A stretch of DNA of 64,000 bases from Pseudomonas aestuarii (GTDB lineage: Bacteria > Pseudomonadota > Gammaproteobacteria > Pseudomonadales > Pseudomonadaceae): NCBI RefSeq assembly GCF_027988105.1, contig NZ_JAQJZJ010000011.1:114456-178455 (forward strand), read 5' to 3'. The translations under genes and the position numbers were made by a program. Positions 53,445-62,869 of the stretch are shown here, piece by piece; position 1 is the first letter of the stretch, and each line of letters opens with the position of its first letter. The notes below the pieces were generated by a model. That model ran no database searches. It was given only the letters and a program-made list of their open reading frames with translations, and was not told the DNA's origin.

Positions 53445-54611
53445 ATGGATTTCGAACTCAGCGATGAACAACGCCTGCTGGTCGACAGCGCACGCGCTTT
53501 CGCCAGCCGTGAACTGGCGCCCCATGCCGCCGACTGGGACCGCGACCATCACTTCCCGGTGGACGTTATCAAGCTGGCCGCCGAACAGGGCTATCTGGCC
53601 CTGTACATCAAGGATGAGGACGGCGGCCTGGGCCTGTCGCGACTGTCCACCGCGCTGATTTTCGAGCAACTGGCCGCCGGTTGTGTTGCCACCACGGCCT
53701 TCCTCACCATTCACAACATGGCGACCTGGATGCTCGCCTCCTTTGCCGACCAGGCGCTGAAGGACCAGTGGCTGCCCGGCCTGGTCAGCGGCAAACTGCT
53801 CGCCTCCTACTGCCTGACCGAGCCGGATGCCGGTTCCGACGCCGCGCACCTGCGCACCCGTGCCAGACGTGACGGCGACGATTATGTGCTCGACGGCAGC
53901 AAGTGCTTTATCTCCGGCGCCGGCTCGGCCGACGTACTGATCGTCATGGCCCGTAGCGGTGAGGACAGCGGCGCCAAGGGTATTTCCTGCTTCCTGGTGC
54001 CGGCCGACGCTGCCGGGGTGAAGTACGGCCGCAACGAACTGAAGATGGGCTGGCGCGCGCAGCCGACCCGCACCATCAGCTTCGAGGGCGTGCGCATCCC
54101 CGCCGGCAACCGCATCGGCCCCGAGGGCCAGGGCTTCGCCTACGCCATGCAGGGCCTGGACGGCGGCCGCCTCAACATCGCCAGTTGCTCGCTCGGCGCG
54201 GCCCAGGCGGCGCTGGAACAATCGCTGCGCTACGTGGAGGAACGCAAGCAATTCGGCAAGCCCCTCAGCGAGTTCCAGGCCCTGCAATTCAAGCTGGCCG
54301 ACATGTTCACCGACCTCACGGCCAGTCGACAGATGGTGCGCCTGGCCGCGCACAAGCTGGATCGGCAGCACGGCGAGGCCAGCCTGTACTGCGCCATGGC
54401 CAAGCGCTTCGCCACCGATCAGTGTTTTACCCTGTGCAACGAGGCGTTGCAGCTGCATGGCGGCTACGGTTATCTAAACGACTACCCACTGGAACGCTGG
54501 GTCCGCGACAGCCGCGTGCACCAGATTCTCGAGGGCACCAACGAAATCATGCGGGTGATCATCGCCCGCCGCCTGCTCGAACAGGGCGGCATGCTCGATC
54601 GCTTACTGTGA
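53445..54611 (+). CDS. acyl-CoA dehydrogenase (isobutyryl-CoA type)
   Basis: 388 residues. The FAD-containing acyl-CoA dehydrogenase fold is complete: YCLTEPDAGSDAAHLRTRA, KCFISGAGSADVLIVMA, RKQFGKPLSEFQALQFKLAD and the catalytic-glutamate region QLHGGYGYLNDYPLERWVRD. RVHQILEGTNEIMRVI near the C-terminus holds a conserved glutamate. From the neighbours it most likely oxidises isobutyryl-CoA to methacrylyl-CoA in valine breakdown; other short branched substrates are possible. Confidence 0.9.
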   Translation: MDFELSDEQRLLVDSARAFASRELAPHAADWDRDHHFPVDVIKLAAEQGYLALYIKDEDGGLGLSRLSTALIFEQLAAGCVATTAFLTIHNMATWMLASFADQALKDQWLPGLVSGKLLASYCLTEPDAGSDAAHLRTRARRDGDDYVLDGSKCFISGAGSADVLIVMARSGEDSGAKGISCFLVPADAAGVKYGRNELKMGWRAQPTRTISFEGVRIPAGNRIGPEGQGFAYAMQGLDGGRLNIASCSLGAAQAALEQSLRYVEERKQFGKPLSEFQALQFKLADMFTDLTASRQMVRLAAHKLDRQHGEASLYCAMAKRFATDQCFTLCNEALQLHGGYGYLNDYPLERWVRDSRVHQILEGTNEIMRVIIARRLLEQGGMLDRLL

Positions 54612-54621
54612 ACACCTTTGC

Positions 54622-54666
54622 GTAGGGCGGGTGCAAAACGCCATTTGCGGGTTTCACCCGCCCTAC
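54622..54666. repeat. 12-bp perfect inverted repeat between acyl-CoA dehydrogenase and enoyl-CoA hydratase genes
   Basis: GTAGGGCGGGTG and CACCCGCCCTAC flank 21 bases. The same core (GTAGGGTGGGTGACG) recurs at about 57623 after mmsB. These resemble dispersed Pseudomonas intergenic palindromes and may form a transcript-stabilising stem. Confidence 0.7.
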
Positions 54667-54687
54667 ATGACCGACATGAGGATTTTT

Positions 54688-55506
54688 ATGAGCCACGCCA
54701 TCGAACCCTACCATCCCGGTGTATTCGACCTGACCCACAAGATCACCGTGGAAAAGCACGGCCACACCGCGCTGATCACCCTCAACCACCCGCCGGCCAA
54801 CACCTGGGACCGCGACTCGCTGATCGGCCTCAAGCAACTGATCGAGCACCTCAACCACGACGACGACATCTACGCTCTGGTGGTGACCGGCCAGGGCGGC
54901 AAGTTCTTCAGCGCCGGCGCCGACCTCAACCTGTTCGCCGATGGCGACAAGGCCCGCGCCCGTGAAATGGCCCGGCGCTTCGGTGAAGCCTTCGAGGCGC
55001 TGCGCGATTTCCGCGGTGTGTCGATTGCCGCAATCAACGGCTATGCAATGGGCGGCGGCCTGGAATGCGCGCTGGCCTGCGACCTGCGCATCGCCGAACG
55101 CCAGGCGCAGATGGCCCTGCCGGAAGCCGCGGTGGGCCTGCTGCCCTGCGCCGGCGGCACCCAGCACCTGGCCTGGCTGGTCGGTGAAGGCTGGGCCAAG
55201 CGCATGATCCTCTGCGGCGAGCGTATCGACGCAGAAACCGCCCTGCGCATCGGGCTGGTCGAACAACTGGTCGACAGCGGCGAAGCGCGCGGCCATGCCC
55301 TGCTATTGGCGGCCAAGGTCGCACGGCAGAGCCCGGTGGCGGTGCGCACCATCAAGCCGCTGATCCAGGGCGCCCGCGCACGCAGCCCGAGCACCTGGCT
55401 GAGCGAAGAACGCGAGCGTTTCATCGATCTGTTCGACGCCGACGACACCCGCGAAGGGGTCAACGCCTTCCTGGAAAAACGCACGCCACAGTGGCGCAAT
55501 AAATAA
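54688..55506 (+). CDS. enoyl-CoA hydratase/isomerase family enzyme
   Basis: 272 residues from the ATG at 54688. The crotonase fold has ITLNHPPANTWDRDSL, the oxyanion-hole strings GGKFFSAGADLNLF and AINGYAMGGGLECALACDLR, and the catalytic-glutamate segment ALPEAAVGLLPCAGGTQHLA. In this cluster methacrylyl-CoA hydratase is the natural reading. The same position in PAO1 is PA0745 (DspI), reported to make the dispersal signal cis-2-decenoic acid; which role applies here is not decided by sequence. Confidence 0.88.
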   Translation: MSHAIEPYHPGVFDLTHKITVEKHGHTALITLNHPPANTWDRDSLIGLKQLIEHLNHDDDIYALVVTGQGGKFFSAGADLNLFADGDKARAREMARRFGEAFEALRDFRGVSIAAINGYAMGGGLECALACDLRIAERQAQMALPEAAVGLLPCAGGTQHLAWLVGEGWAKRMILCGERIDAETALRIGLVEQLVDSGEARGHALLLAAKVARQSPVAVRTIKPLIQGARARSPSTWLSEERERFIDLFDADDTREGVNAFLEKRTPQWRNK

Positions 55507-55550
55507 ACCCATTCCCCGAGCGTGCGCCCTGCGCACCAGGAACCCGCGAC

Positions 55551-56657
55551 ATGAACGTGATTTTCGAAGAACACCACAGCCTGCATGGCTTTCGCATCGG
55601 CATCGCCAGCCTGGCTGCAGAAAAAAGCCTGAACGCCCTGACCCTGCCGATGATCGAGGCATTGGATACACAACTCGCGGCCTGGGCGGATGACCCGACC
55701 ATCGCCTGCGTGCTGCTGCGTGGCAACGGCGCGAAAGCCTTCTGCGCCGGCGGTGACGTGGTGCAACTGGTACAGCAGTGCCGCGAACACCCCGGCGAAG
55801 TCCCGCCCCTGGCGCGGCGCTTCTTCGCCGACGAGTACCGTCTCGACCATCGTCTGCACAGCTACCCGAAGCCCTTGATCTGCTGGGCCCACGGCCATGT
55901 GCTGGGCGGCGGCATGGGCCTGATGCAGGGCGCCGGCCTGCGCATCGTCACCCCGTCGAGTCGACTGGGTATGCCGGAAATCAATATCGGTCTGTATCCA
56001 GATGTCGGCGGCAGCTGGTTCCTCGCCCGCCTGCCGGGCAAGCTCGGGCTGTTCTTCGGCCTCACCGCCAGCAGCATCAACGCCCGCGATGCCCTCGACC
56101 TGGACCTGGCCGACCGCTTCCTGCTCGACGAGCAGCAAGACGCCCTGATCGAGGGGCTGGTGCAACTGAACTGGCTGGAACAGCCACACCTGCAACTGCA
56201 CAGCCTGCTCAAGGCCCTGCAGCACGAGGCCCTCAGCGAACTGCCCGAAGCCCAATGGCTGCCGCGCCGTGAACGCATCGACGAGGTACTCGACCAGGCC
56301 GACCTGCCCACCGCCTGGCGCGCCCTCACCGCCCTGCACAACAGCAGCGACCTGTTGCTGGCGCGCGCAGCCAAGACCCTGGCCGGCGGCTGCCCGCTCA
56401 GCGCGCACCTGGTCTGGCAGCAGATCGCCCGCGCCCGACAGCTGTCAGTGGCCCAGGTATTCCAGATGGAGTACGCCATGAGCCTGAATTGCTGCCGCCA
56501 CCCGGAACTCCCCGAAGGTGTGCGCGCGCGCCTGATCGACAAGGACCAGAAGCCCCACTGGCACTGGCCGGATGTGGCGAGCATCCCCGCCGAGGTGATC
56601 GAGTCACACTTCGAGGCGACCTGGGAAGGCGAGCATCCGCTGGCGGATCTGCAGTAA
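55551..56657 (+). CDS. 3-hydroxyisobutyryl-CoA hydrolase-like (crotonase superfamily)
   Basis: 368 residues, the long HIBCH-type length. Features are KAFCAGGDVVQLVQQC, CWAHGHVLGGGMGLMQGAGL, MPEINIGLYPDVGGSWFLAR and, near the C-terminus, DKDQKPHWHWPD. The long C-terminal part and the HIBCH-type motif order separate it from ordinary hydratases. It should cleave 3-hydroxyisobutyryl-CoA to free acid, the valine-pathway step between the hydratase and mmsB. Confidence 0.88.
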   Translation: MNVIFEEHHSLHGFRIGIASLAAEKSLNALTLPMIEALDTQLAAWADDPTIACVLLRGNGAKAFCAGGDVVQLVQQCREHPGEVPPLARRFFADEYRLDHRLHSYPKPLICWAHGHVLGGGMGLMQGAGLRIVTPSSRLGMPEINIGLYPDVGGSWFLARLPGKLGLFFGLTASSINARDALDLDLADRFLLDEQQDALIEGLVQLNWLEQPHLQLHSLLKALQHEALSELPEAQWLPRRERIDEVLDQADLPTAWRALTALHNSSDLLLARAAKTLAGGCPLSAHLVWQQIARARQLSVAQVFQMEYAMSLNCCRHPELPEGVRARLIDKDQKPHWHWPDVASIPAEVIESHFEATWEGEHPLADLQ

Positions 56658-56722
56658 CAACGCCGGGAGGTATCGCAGGAGCGGGCCAGGCCAGACAGAC
56701 TTTTCGGAGGAGGGAAACAACC

Positions 56723-57607
56723 ATGAAAACGATCGCCTTTATCGGCCTCGGCCATATGGGCCTGCCCATGGCCCGCAATCTGCTCAAGGCCGGCTTCAAG
56801 CTCAAGGTCTTCGACCTGGTGCAAGCGGCCATAGACGAACTGGCCCAGGACGGGGCGCACGCCGCCAGCAGTGCCAGCGACGCCGTGCAAGGCGCCGATG
56901 TGCTAATCAGCATGCTGCCGGCCAGCCGCCATGTCGAAGGCCTGTACCTGGGCGACGACGGCCTGCTCAAGGCCCTCGGGCCCGGCACCCTGGTCCTGGA
57001 GTGCTCGACCATCGCCCCGGAGTCTGCGCGCAAGGTGCACAAGGCGGCGGCCGAGCGTGGCCTGGAGATGCTCGACGCGCCGGTTTCCGGCGGTACCGCC
57101 GGCGCCGCCGCCGGCACCCTGACCTTCATGATCGGCGGCCAGGCCAGCACCCTGGAAAAGGCCCGGCCAGTCTTTGCCGCCATGGGCAGCCACATCTTCC
57201 ACGCCGGCCCCGATGGCGCCGGCCAGGTGGCCAAGGTGTGCAACAACCAGATCCTGGCGGTGCAGATGATCGCCACTGCCGAAGCCATGGCCCTGGGTGT
57301 GGCCAACGGCCTGGAGCCAGCCGTGCTGGCCGAGATCATGCGCCAGAGCTCCGGCGGCAATTGGACCCTGGAAAAATACAACCCCTGGCCCGGGGTCATG
57401 GAAAACGCTCCGGCATCCAAAGGGTATTGCGGTGGCTTCATGGCCGAACTGATGGCCAAGGATCTCGGCCTGGCCCAGGAGGCCGCGCAACACAGCGGCA
57501 GCAGCACACCGATGGGCGCCCTGGCCCTGCAGCTGTATCGCCTGCTGCTCAAGCAAGGCAAGGGCCAGCAGGATTTTTCGGTGGTGCAGCAGCTGTTCGT
57601 CGAGTAA
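56723..57607 (+). CDS. mmsB: 3-hydroxyisobutyrate dehydrogenase
   Basis: 294 residues from the ATG at 56723 (GGAGGAGGG upstream). The N-terminal Rossmann motif FIGLGHMGLPMARNLLKAG, substrate-site DAPVSGGTAGAAAGTL, the catalytic lysine segment GQVAKVCNNQILA and the FMAELMAKDLGLAQE stretch are all present. It oxidises 3-hydroxyisobutyrate to methylmalonate semialdehyde, the substrate of MmsA encoded at the other end of this cluster. Confidence 0.93.
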   Translation: MKTIAFIGLGHMGLPMARNLLKAGFKLKVFDLVQAAIDELAQDGAHAASSASDAVQGADVLISMLPASRHVEGLYLGDDGLLKALGPGTLVLECSTIAPESARKVHKAAAERGLEMLDAPVSGGTAGAAAGTLTFMIGGQASTLEKARPVFAAMGSHIFHAGPDGAGQVAKVCNNQILAVQMIATAEAMALGVANGLEPAVLAEIMRQSSGGNWTLEKYNPWPGVMENAPASKGYCGGFMAELMAKDLGLAQEAAQHSGSSTPMGALALQLYRLLLKQGKGQQDFSVVQQLFVE

Positions 57608-57779
57608 GCGTAAAGCCTACCTGTAGGGTGGGTGACGCTGCATTCATCCACCAAGAGCGATAAAAATGAACAAGCAGCAACCTGCCTAGCCGGTGCTTGT
57701 AGCCTGGAAGCAAACCGGGGACATGTGCCGCCTGCCAAATCGCTGCCGGCTTGGATCCAGGCGACGAACTGCAGCTGGC

Positions 57780-57807
57780 AAAAAGCCGCAGATTGCTGCG
57801 GCTTTTT
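57780..57807. terminator. bidirectional intrinsic terminator, mmsB / lapC
   Basis: AAAAAGCCGCAG and CTGCGGCTTTTT form a perfect 12-base stem with a 4-base loop and give a T-run in both directions. It separates the convergent mmsB and lapC genes. Confidence 0.92.
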
Positions 57808-57826
57808 CATCGACCCATGGCTCCGC

Positions 57827-59200
57827 TCAGCGCTCGCGCAACGCCTCGGCACGGGCCCGGATGATCGGCTTGAGCAGGTAGCTGAGCACGCTTTTCTTGC
57901 CGGTGATGATGTCGACCGAGGCGACCATGCCGGGAATGATCAGCAACGGGTGTTCTTCGCTGCCCAGGTGGCTCCTGTTGGTGCGCAACTTGATCACGTA
58001 GAAGCTGTTGCCATCGTCGTCGGTCACGGTGTCCGCGCCGATCTGCTCCAGCTCGGCCTTGAGCCCACCGTAGATGGTGTAGTCATAGGCGGTGAACTTG
58101 ACCATGGCCTCCTGCCCCGGATGGAGGAAGGCAATGTCCTGCGGGCGGATGCGCGCCTCCACCAGCAGGTTCTCGCCCAGCGGCACGATCTCTACCAGGT
58201 CGCTACCCGGTTGAATCACCCCGCCGATGGTGTTGACCAACAGCAGCTTGACGATACCGCGCACCGGCGAGGTGACCAGGGTGCGATTGACCCGATCTTC
58301 CAGCGCCTTGCCGGTCGACTGGATCTTGCTCAGATCGGTGCGCGCCTCATTCAGCTGGGTCAGCGCATCGCTGCGAAAACGTCCACGGGTCTCGTCGATC
58401 TTGCGTTCGACTTCCTTGATCGCAGCCTCCGCACGGGGCATTGCCAGGGTGGTGGCCTGCAACTGACCGCGGCTCTCCACTTCGGCACGCTTCAAGCGCA
58501 GCACTTCAACCGGAGAAATCGCCCCCTCGGCCACCAAGGGCTCGGACATGCGGATTTCCTGGCGCAACAGCTCCAGGCTGCTGCGAAACTGGCTCTGCTT
58601 GGAAGCAAACTCGCGCAACTCCTGACGGCGCTGAAGCGACTGTTGCTCCAGCCCGGCGACCTCGTCCAGCAACTGCTGGCGCCGGCTGTTGAACAACTGT
58701 TCCTCGTTCTCGGCCTGACGCGGGACCTTCTCGCGGACGTCGGCGGCCACTACCAGTTCGCGGTCCTGTACTTCCGCACTGAGGCGTTCAACCCGCAGCA
58801 GCAGGGCCAGGCGATCGGCCTCGGTCTCACCAACGTTGGAAGCAAAACGGGTGTCATCCAGACGCAGCAGCGGATCGCCAATATTGACGATCTGCCCCTC
58901 GCGGACAAACAGTTCGGAAACGATACCGCCTTCCAGGTTCTGGATTTTCTGCAGCCGAGAGGACGGAATCGCCTTGCCATCGCCACGGGTCACCTCGTCG
59001 ACCACGGCGAAATGCGCCCACAGCAAACAGAAGGCGACGAAGGCGATCAGGCCCCAGATGGTCAGGCGAATGACCCTGGGCGCATCCTCGATCAGCGCCT
59101 TGCTGACTTCCGGCAGGGGTTCATCGCCCATGGCGTCTTGGCTGCCGAAGTAAGACGCAAGAGCCTGACGCAGACCTTTTGACGGCGGTTTAACTGACAC
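57827..59200 (-). CDS. lapC: HlyD-family membrane fusion protein of type I secretion (LapC-like)
   Basis: 457 residues, GTG start. One N-terminal span (about 43-62, VIRLTIWGLIAFVAFCLLWA) is followed by the barrel-sandwich strands (GDGKAIPSSRLQKIQNLEGG, then VREGQIVNIGDPLL), a long periplasmic coiled coil and the second half with VRGIVKLLLVNTIGG and LVEARIRPQDIAFLHPGQEA. The ending resembles LapC. It overlaps the ABC ATPase gene by 11 bases and bridges it to the outer membrane TolC-type protein. Confidence 0.92.
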   Translation of the reverse strand: MSVKPPSKGLRQALASYFGSQDAMGDEPLPEVSKALIEDAPRVIRLTIWGLIAFVAFCLLWAHFAVVDEVTRGDGKAIPSSRLQKIQNLEGGIVSELFVREGQIVNIGDPLLRLDDTRFASNVGETEADRLALLLRVERLSAEVQDRELVVAADVREKVPRQAENEEQLFNSRRQQLLDEVAGLEQQSLQRRQELREFASKQSQFRSSLELLRQEIRMSEPLVAEGAISPVEVLRLKRAEVESRGQLQATTLAMPRAEAAIKEVERKIDETRGRFRSDALTQLNEARTDLSKIQSTGKALEDRVNRTLVTSPVRGIVKLLLVNTIGGVIQPGSDLVEIVPLGENLLVEARIRPQDIAFLHPGQEAMVKFTAYDYTIYGGLKAELEQIGADTVTDDDGNSFYVIKLRTNRSHLGSEEHPLLIIPGMVASVDIITGKKSVLSYLLKPIIRARAEALRER

Positions 59201-61346
59201 TGATCTGCCCCTTTTTCAGCGCTTCCATGACACTGCCCTTAGGGCCGTCGGCAATGATCTGCCCGCGATCGACGATGATCAGGCGGTCAACCAGACTGAG
59301 CATGGAGGCACGGTGGGTGACCAGCAGCAGGGTCTTGCTGCCGATAACTGCAGCCAGACGCTGCTTGAGTCGCTCTTCGCCAGTGTTGTCCATGGCGCTG
59401 GTCGGCTCGTCGAACAGCAGGATTTGCGGGTCGAGCAACAATGCCCGGGCCAGGGCAACGTTCTGCCGCTGCCCCCCGGAAAGGTTCTGCCCACGCTCGC
59501 CGACCTGAAGCTCGTAGCCTTTGGGATGCAGCCTCACGAACTCATGCACGCCAGCCAGCTCGGATGCCTGCAAGACCAGCTCATCCTCCACGTAGCGCGC
59601 GCCCACCATCAGGTTGTCGCGCAGCGTGCCGGAAAACAGCTGGATATCCTGCGGCACGTAGCCGATGTTGTGGCGCAGATCGCTGACATCCAGCTGGCGC
59701 ACATCGACGCCGTCGACCAACAGGCTGCCGGCATCCGGCTGGTACAGGCCGACAATCAGCTTGGCCAGCGAACTCTTGCCAGAGCCGCTGCGACCGATGA
59801 TGCCGATCTTCTCGCCGGGGCGCACCACCAGGTTGATGTTCTGCAGAGCAGCCTGCTGCTGGTCTGGATAATGGAAATCCAGTTGGCGGAACTCGATGGC
59901 GCCCTGCAGTGACTGACGCTTGAGCGGACGCTCCTCTTCCTGACGCTCCTGCGGCAGGGTCATCATATGATTGACTGACTCGAGGGTGACGCGCGCCTGC
60001 TGGTAGCGGGTCAGCAGGCCGGATAATTGGGTCAGCGGGCCGAGGGCACGACTGCTGAGCATGTAGCAGGCGATCAGGCCACCCATGCTGAGATGGCCGT
60101 CGATGATCTGGTAAACACCGAAGACGATCACAATGACGCCGGCCAGCTGCTGCAGCAGCATAGTCGCGTTCATCGCCAGGCTGGAGAGCATGCGCGCGCG
60201 CAACTCCAGGCGACTGAGGGTGCCGATGGTCTGCTCCCACAGGTACTGGCGCTCACTCTCGGCATTATTGACCTTGACCGCATCCAGTCCGGCGAGGCTT
60301 TCGATCAGGCTCGACTGACGCTCGGCGGCCAGCGCCATGGTGCGTTCCATGGTTTCCGCCAGGGGGCGCTGCAACGCCCAGCCGATCAGGGCGACCAGCG
60401 GAAAGGCCAATACCGGGATCCACACCAGATGGCCGCCGATCATCGCGATGACCGCCAGAATCAACAGGGTAAACGGCAGATCGATGACACTGGCCAGGGT
60501 CAGCGAGGCGAGGAAATCGCGCAGGCTCTGAAATTCGTGGATGTTCTGGGCGAAACTACCGACCCGAGCCGGCCGGAACTTCATGGCCATGCCGACGACC
60601 CGCTCGAACAGCGTCGCCGAAATGATCAGATCGGTCTTCTTGCCCGCAAGATCCAGGCACAGACCGCGCAAGGTTTTCAGCAGCAGATCGAACAGGTACA
60701 CGCCACAGATACCGATCGCCAGCACCCAGAGCGTGGCCTCGGCCTGGTTGGGCACCACCCGATCGTAAACATTCATGACGAACAGCGGCGTAGCCAGGCC
60801 GATCAAGCTGATCAGGAAACTGGCCGCGATAGCGTCTATATAGAGCCAGCGGGAGCGTTTGAGGGTGTCGCGAAACCAGGAAGTCGCCCGGGGAATCAGC
60901 TCGCCGCGATTGAAGTCGAATTTGTGCAGCGGCTGGGCAAAGAACACCTGGCCACTGTAATCCTCGGCCAGCATCTCGGCACTGACGAGAACCTCCCCCC
61001 CTTCACTCTCGCTGGGCATGACCCGCGCACGGCCCTGCTCGTCCCAGCCGAGCAAAACCGCACTGCGACCTTCACGCAGCAACAGCAGAGCAGGCATGGC
61101 CAAGGTCGGGATTTTGCGCAGGTCACGGCGCAACCAACGCCCTTGCAGGCCGGCGCGAGCCGCTGCACGGGGCAGCAACTCGACACTCAGGCGCTGTTCG
61201 GGCAGTGGCAAGCCGGCCGTGAGCATGGCCCGACTGACCGGCTTCTGGTGCAGACTGCAAAGTGACAGCAGGCTGTCGAGCAGTGGATCATCGTAGCGAT
61301 CGCGCGGATCGCTACGGGTCGGGGCCTGGCTGAGGTCTACTGCCAC
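59190..61346 (-). CDS. lapB: type I secretion ABC transporter ATPase (LapB-like)
   Basis: 718 residues, GTG start. The N-terminal ~135 residues form a C39-like peptidase domain without the catalytic cysteine (SLLSLCSLHQKPVSRAML is out of register with the active site), as is usual in RTX/adhesin exporters. Six spans follow (about 165-460), then the ABC domain with Walker A GRSGSGKSS, signature LSGGQRQ and Walker B ILLFDEPTSAMD. It powers export of the giant adhesin starting at 63060. It lies 33 bases downstream of the TolC-type gene. Confidence 0.94.
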   Translation of the reverse strand: MAVDLSQAPTRSDPRDRYDDPLLDSLLSLCSLHQKPVSRAMLTAGLPLPEQRLSVELLPRAAARAGLQGRWLRRDLRKIPTLAMPALLLLREGRSAVLLGWDEQGRARVMPSESEGGEVLVSAEMLAEDYSGQVFFAQPLHKFDFNRGELIPRATSWFRDTLKRSRWLYIDAIAASFLISLIGLATPLFVMNVYDRVVPNQAEATLWVLAIGICGVYLFDLLLKTLRGLCLDLAGKKTDLIISATLFERVVGMAMKFRPARVGSFAQNIHEFQSLRDFLASLTLASVIDLPFTLLILAVIAMIGGHLVWIPVLAFPLVALIGWALQRPLAETMERTMALAAERQSSLIESLAGLDAVKVNNAESERQYLWEQTIGTLSRLELRARMLSSLAMNATMLLQQLAGVIVIVFGVYQIIDGHLSMGGLIACYMLSSRALGPLTQLSGLLTRYQQARVTLESVNHMMTLPQERQEEERPLKRQSLQGAIEFRQLDFHYPDQQQAALQNINLVVRPGEKIGIIGRSGSGKSSLAKLIVGLYQPDAGSLLVDGVDVRQLDVSDLRHNIGYVPQDIQLFSGTLRDNLMVGARYVEDELVLQASELAGVHEFVRLHPKGYELQVGERGQNLSGGQRQNVALARALLLDPQILLFDEPTSAMDNTGEERLKQRLAAVIGSKTLLLVTHRASMLSLVDRLIIVDRGQIIADGPKGSVMEALKKGQISVS

Positions 61347-61379
61347 AAAGATTCACTCATGCACGGAGGAAGGTCGCTG

Positions 61380-62723
61380 TCAGTTCAGGCCCGGCAGTGT
61401 CACCTTGGCCTTGACTACGTCCAGCGGCGCCGCAGCCATGGGTGCAACTACACCTTGGCTTTGCAGCAGGGAGCCCATGGTCGCCTTGATCCGGTATTGA
61501 GTAAACAGCTCAGTGAAACGCACCTCTTCCAGGCGGCGCGCAGCGGTGAACAATTCGTTCTCGCTGTCGAGCAGGTCCAGCAAGGTGCGATCGCCCAGGC
61601 CGAACTGCTTCTGGTAGGAATCGCGCACCCGGCTGCTGTAGTCGACATATTGCTGAGCGATCGGCAATTGTTGACGCGAATTTTCCAGGGCATTCCAGGC
61701 CAGGCCGAGGTCCTCGATCAGTACGCGCAACGCATTATTGCGAATATCCATGGCTTGGTTGACCTGATGCGCCTTGGACTGCAGGTCGGCCTTGTTGCTA
61801 CCACCGGCGAACAGGTTGTAGCGCATGCGCAGCATCGCCTGCCATTCGTTGCTGTGGCCGGGCACACCGTCGACATTGTTGTTCAAACCCTGCGACAGCT
61901 CGGCGTCGAAACGCGGGTAGAACGTCGACTTGGCCGCTTCATACTGCTGCTCGCTGGCCTGCACATCGGACTCGGCCGAACTCAGAAACGGGTTATTCGC
62001 CAGCAGCTCCTCACGGGCGGCCTGCAGGCTTTCCGGCAAACGACCCGGCAAGCCTTGCGGAATGCTCAGCTCGCTGGGTTCGCGGCCAACCAGGCTGTAA
62101 TAATTGACCTGAGCATCGGCCAGATTGGTCTGCTCGGTGATCAGGTTATTGCGCGCTTGGGCCAGACGGGCCTCAGCCTGATCGAGATCGGCCATGCGCC
62201 CCACTCCGCGCTCGCTGCGCAGGGAGATCTGGTCGTAGATGCGTTCGTGACTACGCAGGTTATCAGCTGCCAAGCGAGCCATATCCTGACGCTTGAGCAC
62301 TTCCAGATAGACCTGCGCGACGTTCAGCGCGGTGCGTTCGGACGTACCCAGCAGCTCATAGGCACGCGCATTGACCGTAGCCCGCTGACGGCCGACTTCA
62401 CTGCTGGTGGCAAAACCGTCGAACAACATCTGCTGCAGACGCAGGGTCGACTCGCCACGGGTCAGGGTCTCGGTGTTGTGGGTAGTCCCACGCGTGCCCG
62501 GACTGTCGGTGCCCTCACGACCGTAACCGGCCAACAGGTCGACCTGCGGCAAATAACCGCCCCTGGCAGCTTTCATCTGCTCCTCAACCGACAGGCGTGC
62601 ATTGATCCCCGCCTGGATTTCCGGATGCACCTCAAGAGCGCTCTGCATGGCTTCATTGAGTGTTTGGCCGGTGGCCGACAGGGAGATCGCCAGAGCGAGG
62701 GGAAGAATGGCTAGGAAACGCAT
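61380..62723 (-). CDS. lapE: TolC-family outer membrane protein (LapE-like)
   Basis: 447 residues. A signal peptide (LSATGQTLNEAMQ) is followed by two TolC-type repeats with long helices, LSVEEQMKAARGGYLPQVDL, QMLFDGFATSSEVGRQRATV, DLDQAEARLAQARNNL, and in the second half YEAAKSTFYPRFDAELSQG, then FAGGSNKADLQSKA. It forms the outer-membrane tunnel and heads the lapE-lapB-lapC operon on the minus strand, divergent from the adhesin gene. Confidence 0.92.
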   Translation of the reverse strand: MRFLAILPLALAISLSATGQTLNEAMQSALEVHPEIQAGINARLSVEEQMKAARGGYLPQVDLLAGYGREGTDSPGTRGTTHNTETLTRGESTLRLQQMLFDGFATSSEVGRQRATVNARAYELLGTSERTALNVAQVYLEVLKRQDMARLAADNLRSHERIYDQISLRSERGVGRMADLDQAEARLAQARNNLITEQTNLADAQVNYYSLVGREPSELSIPQGLPGRLPESLQAAREELLANNPFLSSAESDVQASEQQYEAAKSTFYPRFDAELSQGLNNNVDGVPGHSNEWQAMLRMRYNLFAGGSNKADLQSKAHQVNQAMDIRNNALRVLIEDLGLAWNALENSRQQLPIAQQYVDYSSRVRDSYQKQFGLGDRTLLDLLDSENELFTAARRLEEVRFTELFTQYRIKATMGSLLQSQGVVAPMAAAPLDVVKAKVTLPGLN

Positions 62724-62854
62724 TGGAGGTTAGATTCCTTTCAGGGCTGAGGAGCAAAATATATACAAGATAACGGGCCGACTCACTGCAGAACGACCCG
62801 ATCAACGAGATCACGCATTGACCTTTTACAGGTCGCACATATGACATGAACAAC

Positions 62855-62868
62855 TTGATCAATATCAA
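62855..62868. promoter_or_regulatory. Anr/Fnr-type box
   Basis: TTGAT-CAAT-ATCAA is a perfect match to the TTGAT-N4-ATCAA consensus of Fnr/Anr/Dnr. Its centre is about 41-45 bases ahead of the start point expected from the TATTAT at 62894-62899, the distance of an activator site for the adhesin promoter. Confidence 0.65.
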
Positions 62869-62869
62869 A

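Noticed and set aside
59190..61346. Active C39 bacteriocin-type peptidase in the ABC transporter
   Set aside because: The catalytic cysteine motif is missing; the N-terminal domain is of the inactive, substrate-binding kind used for RTX adhesins.
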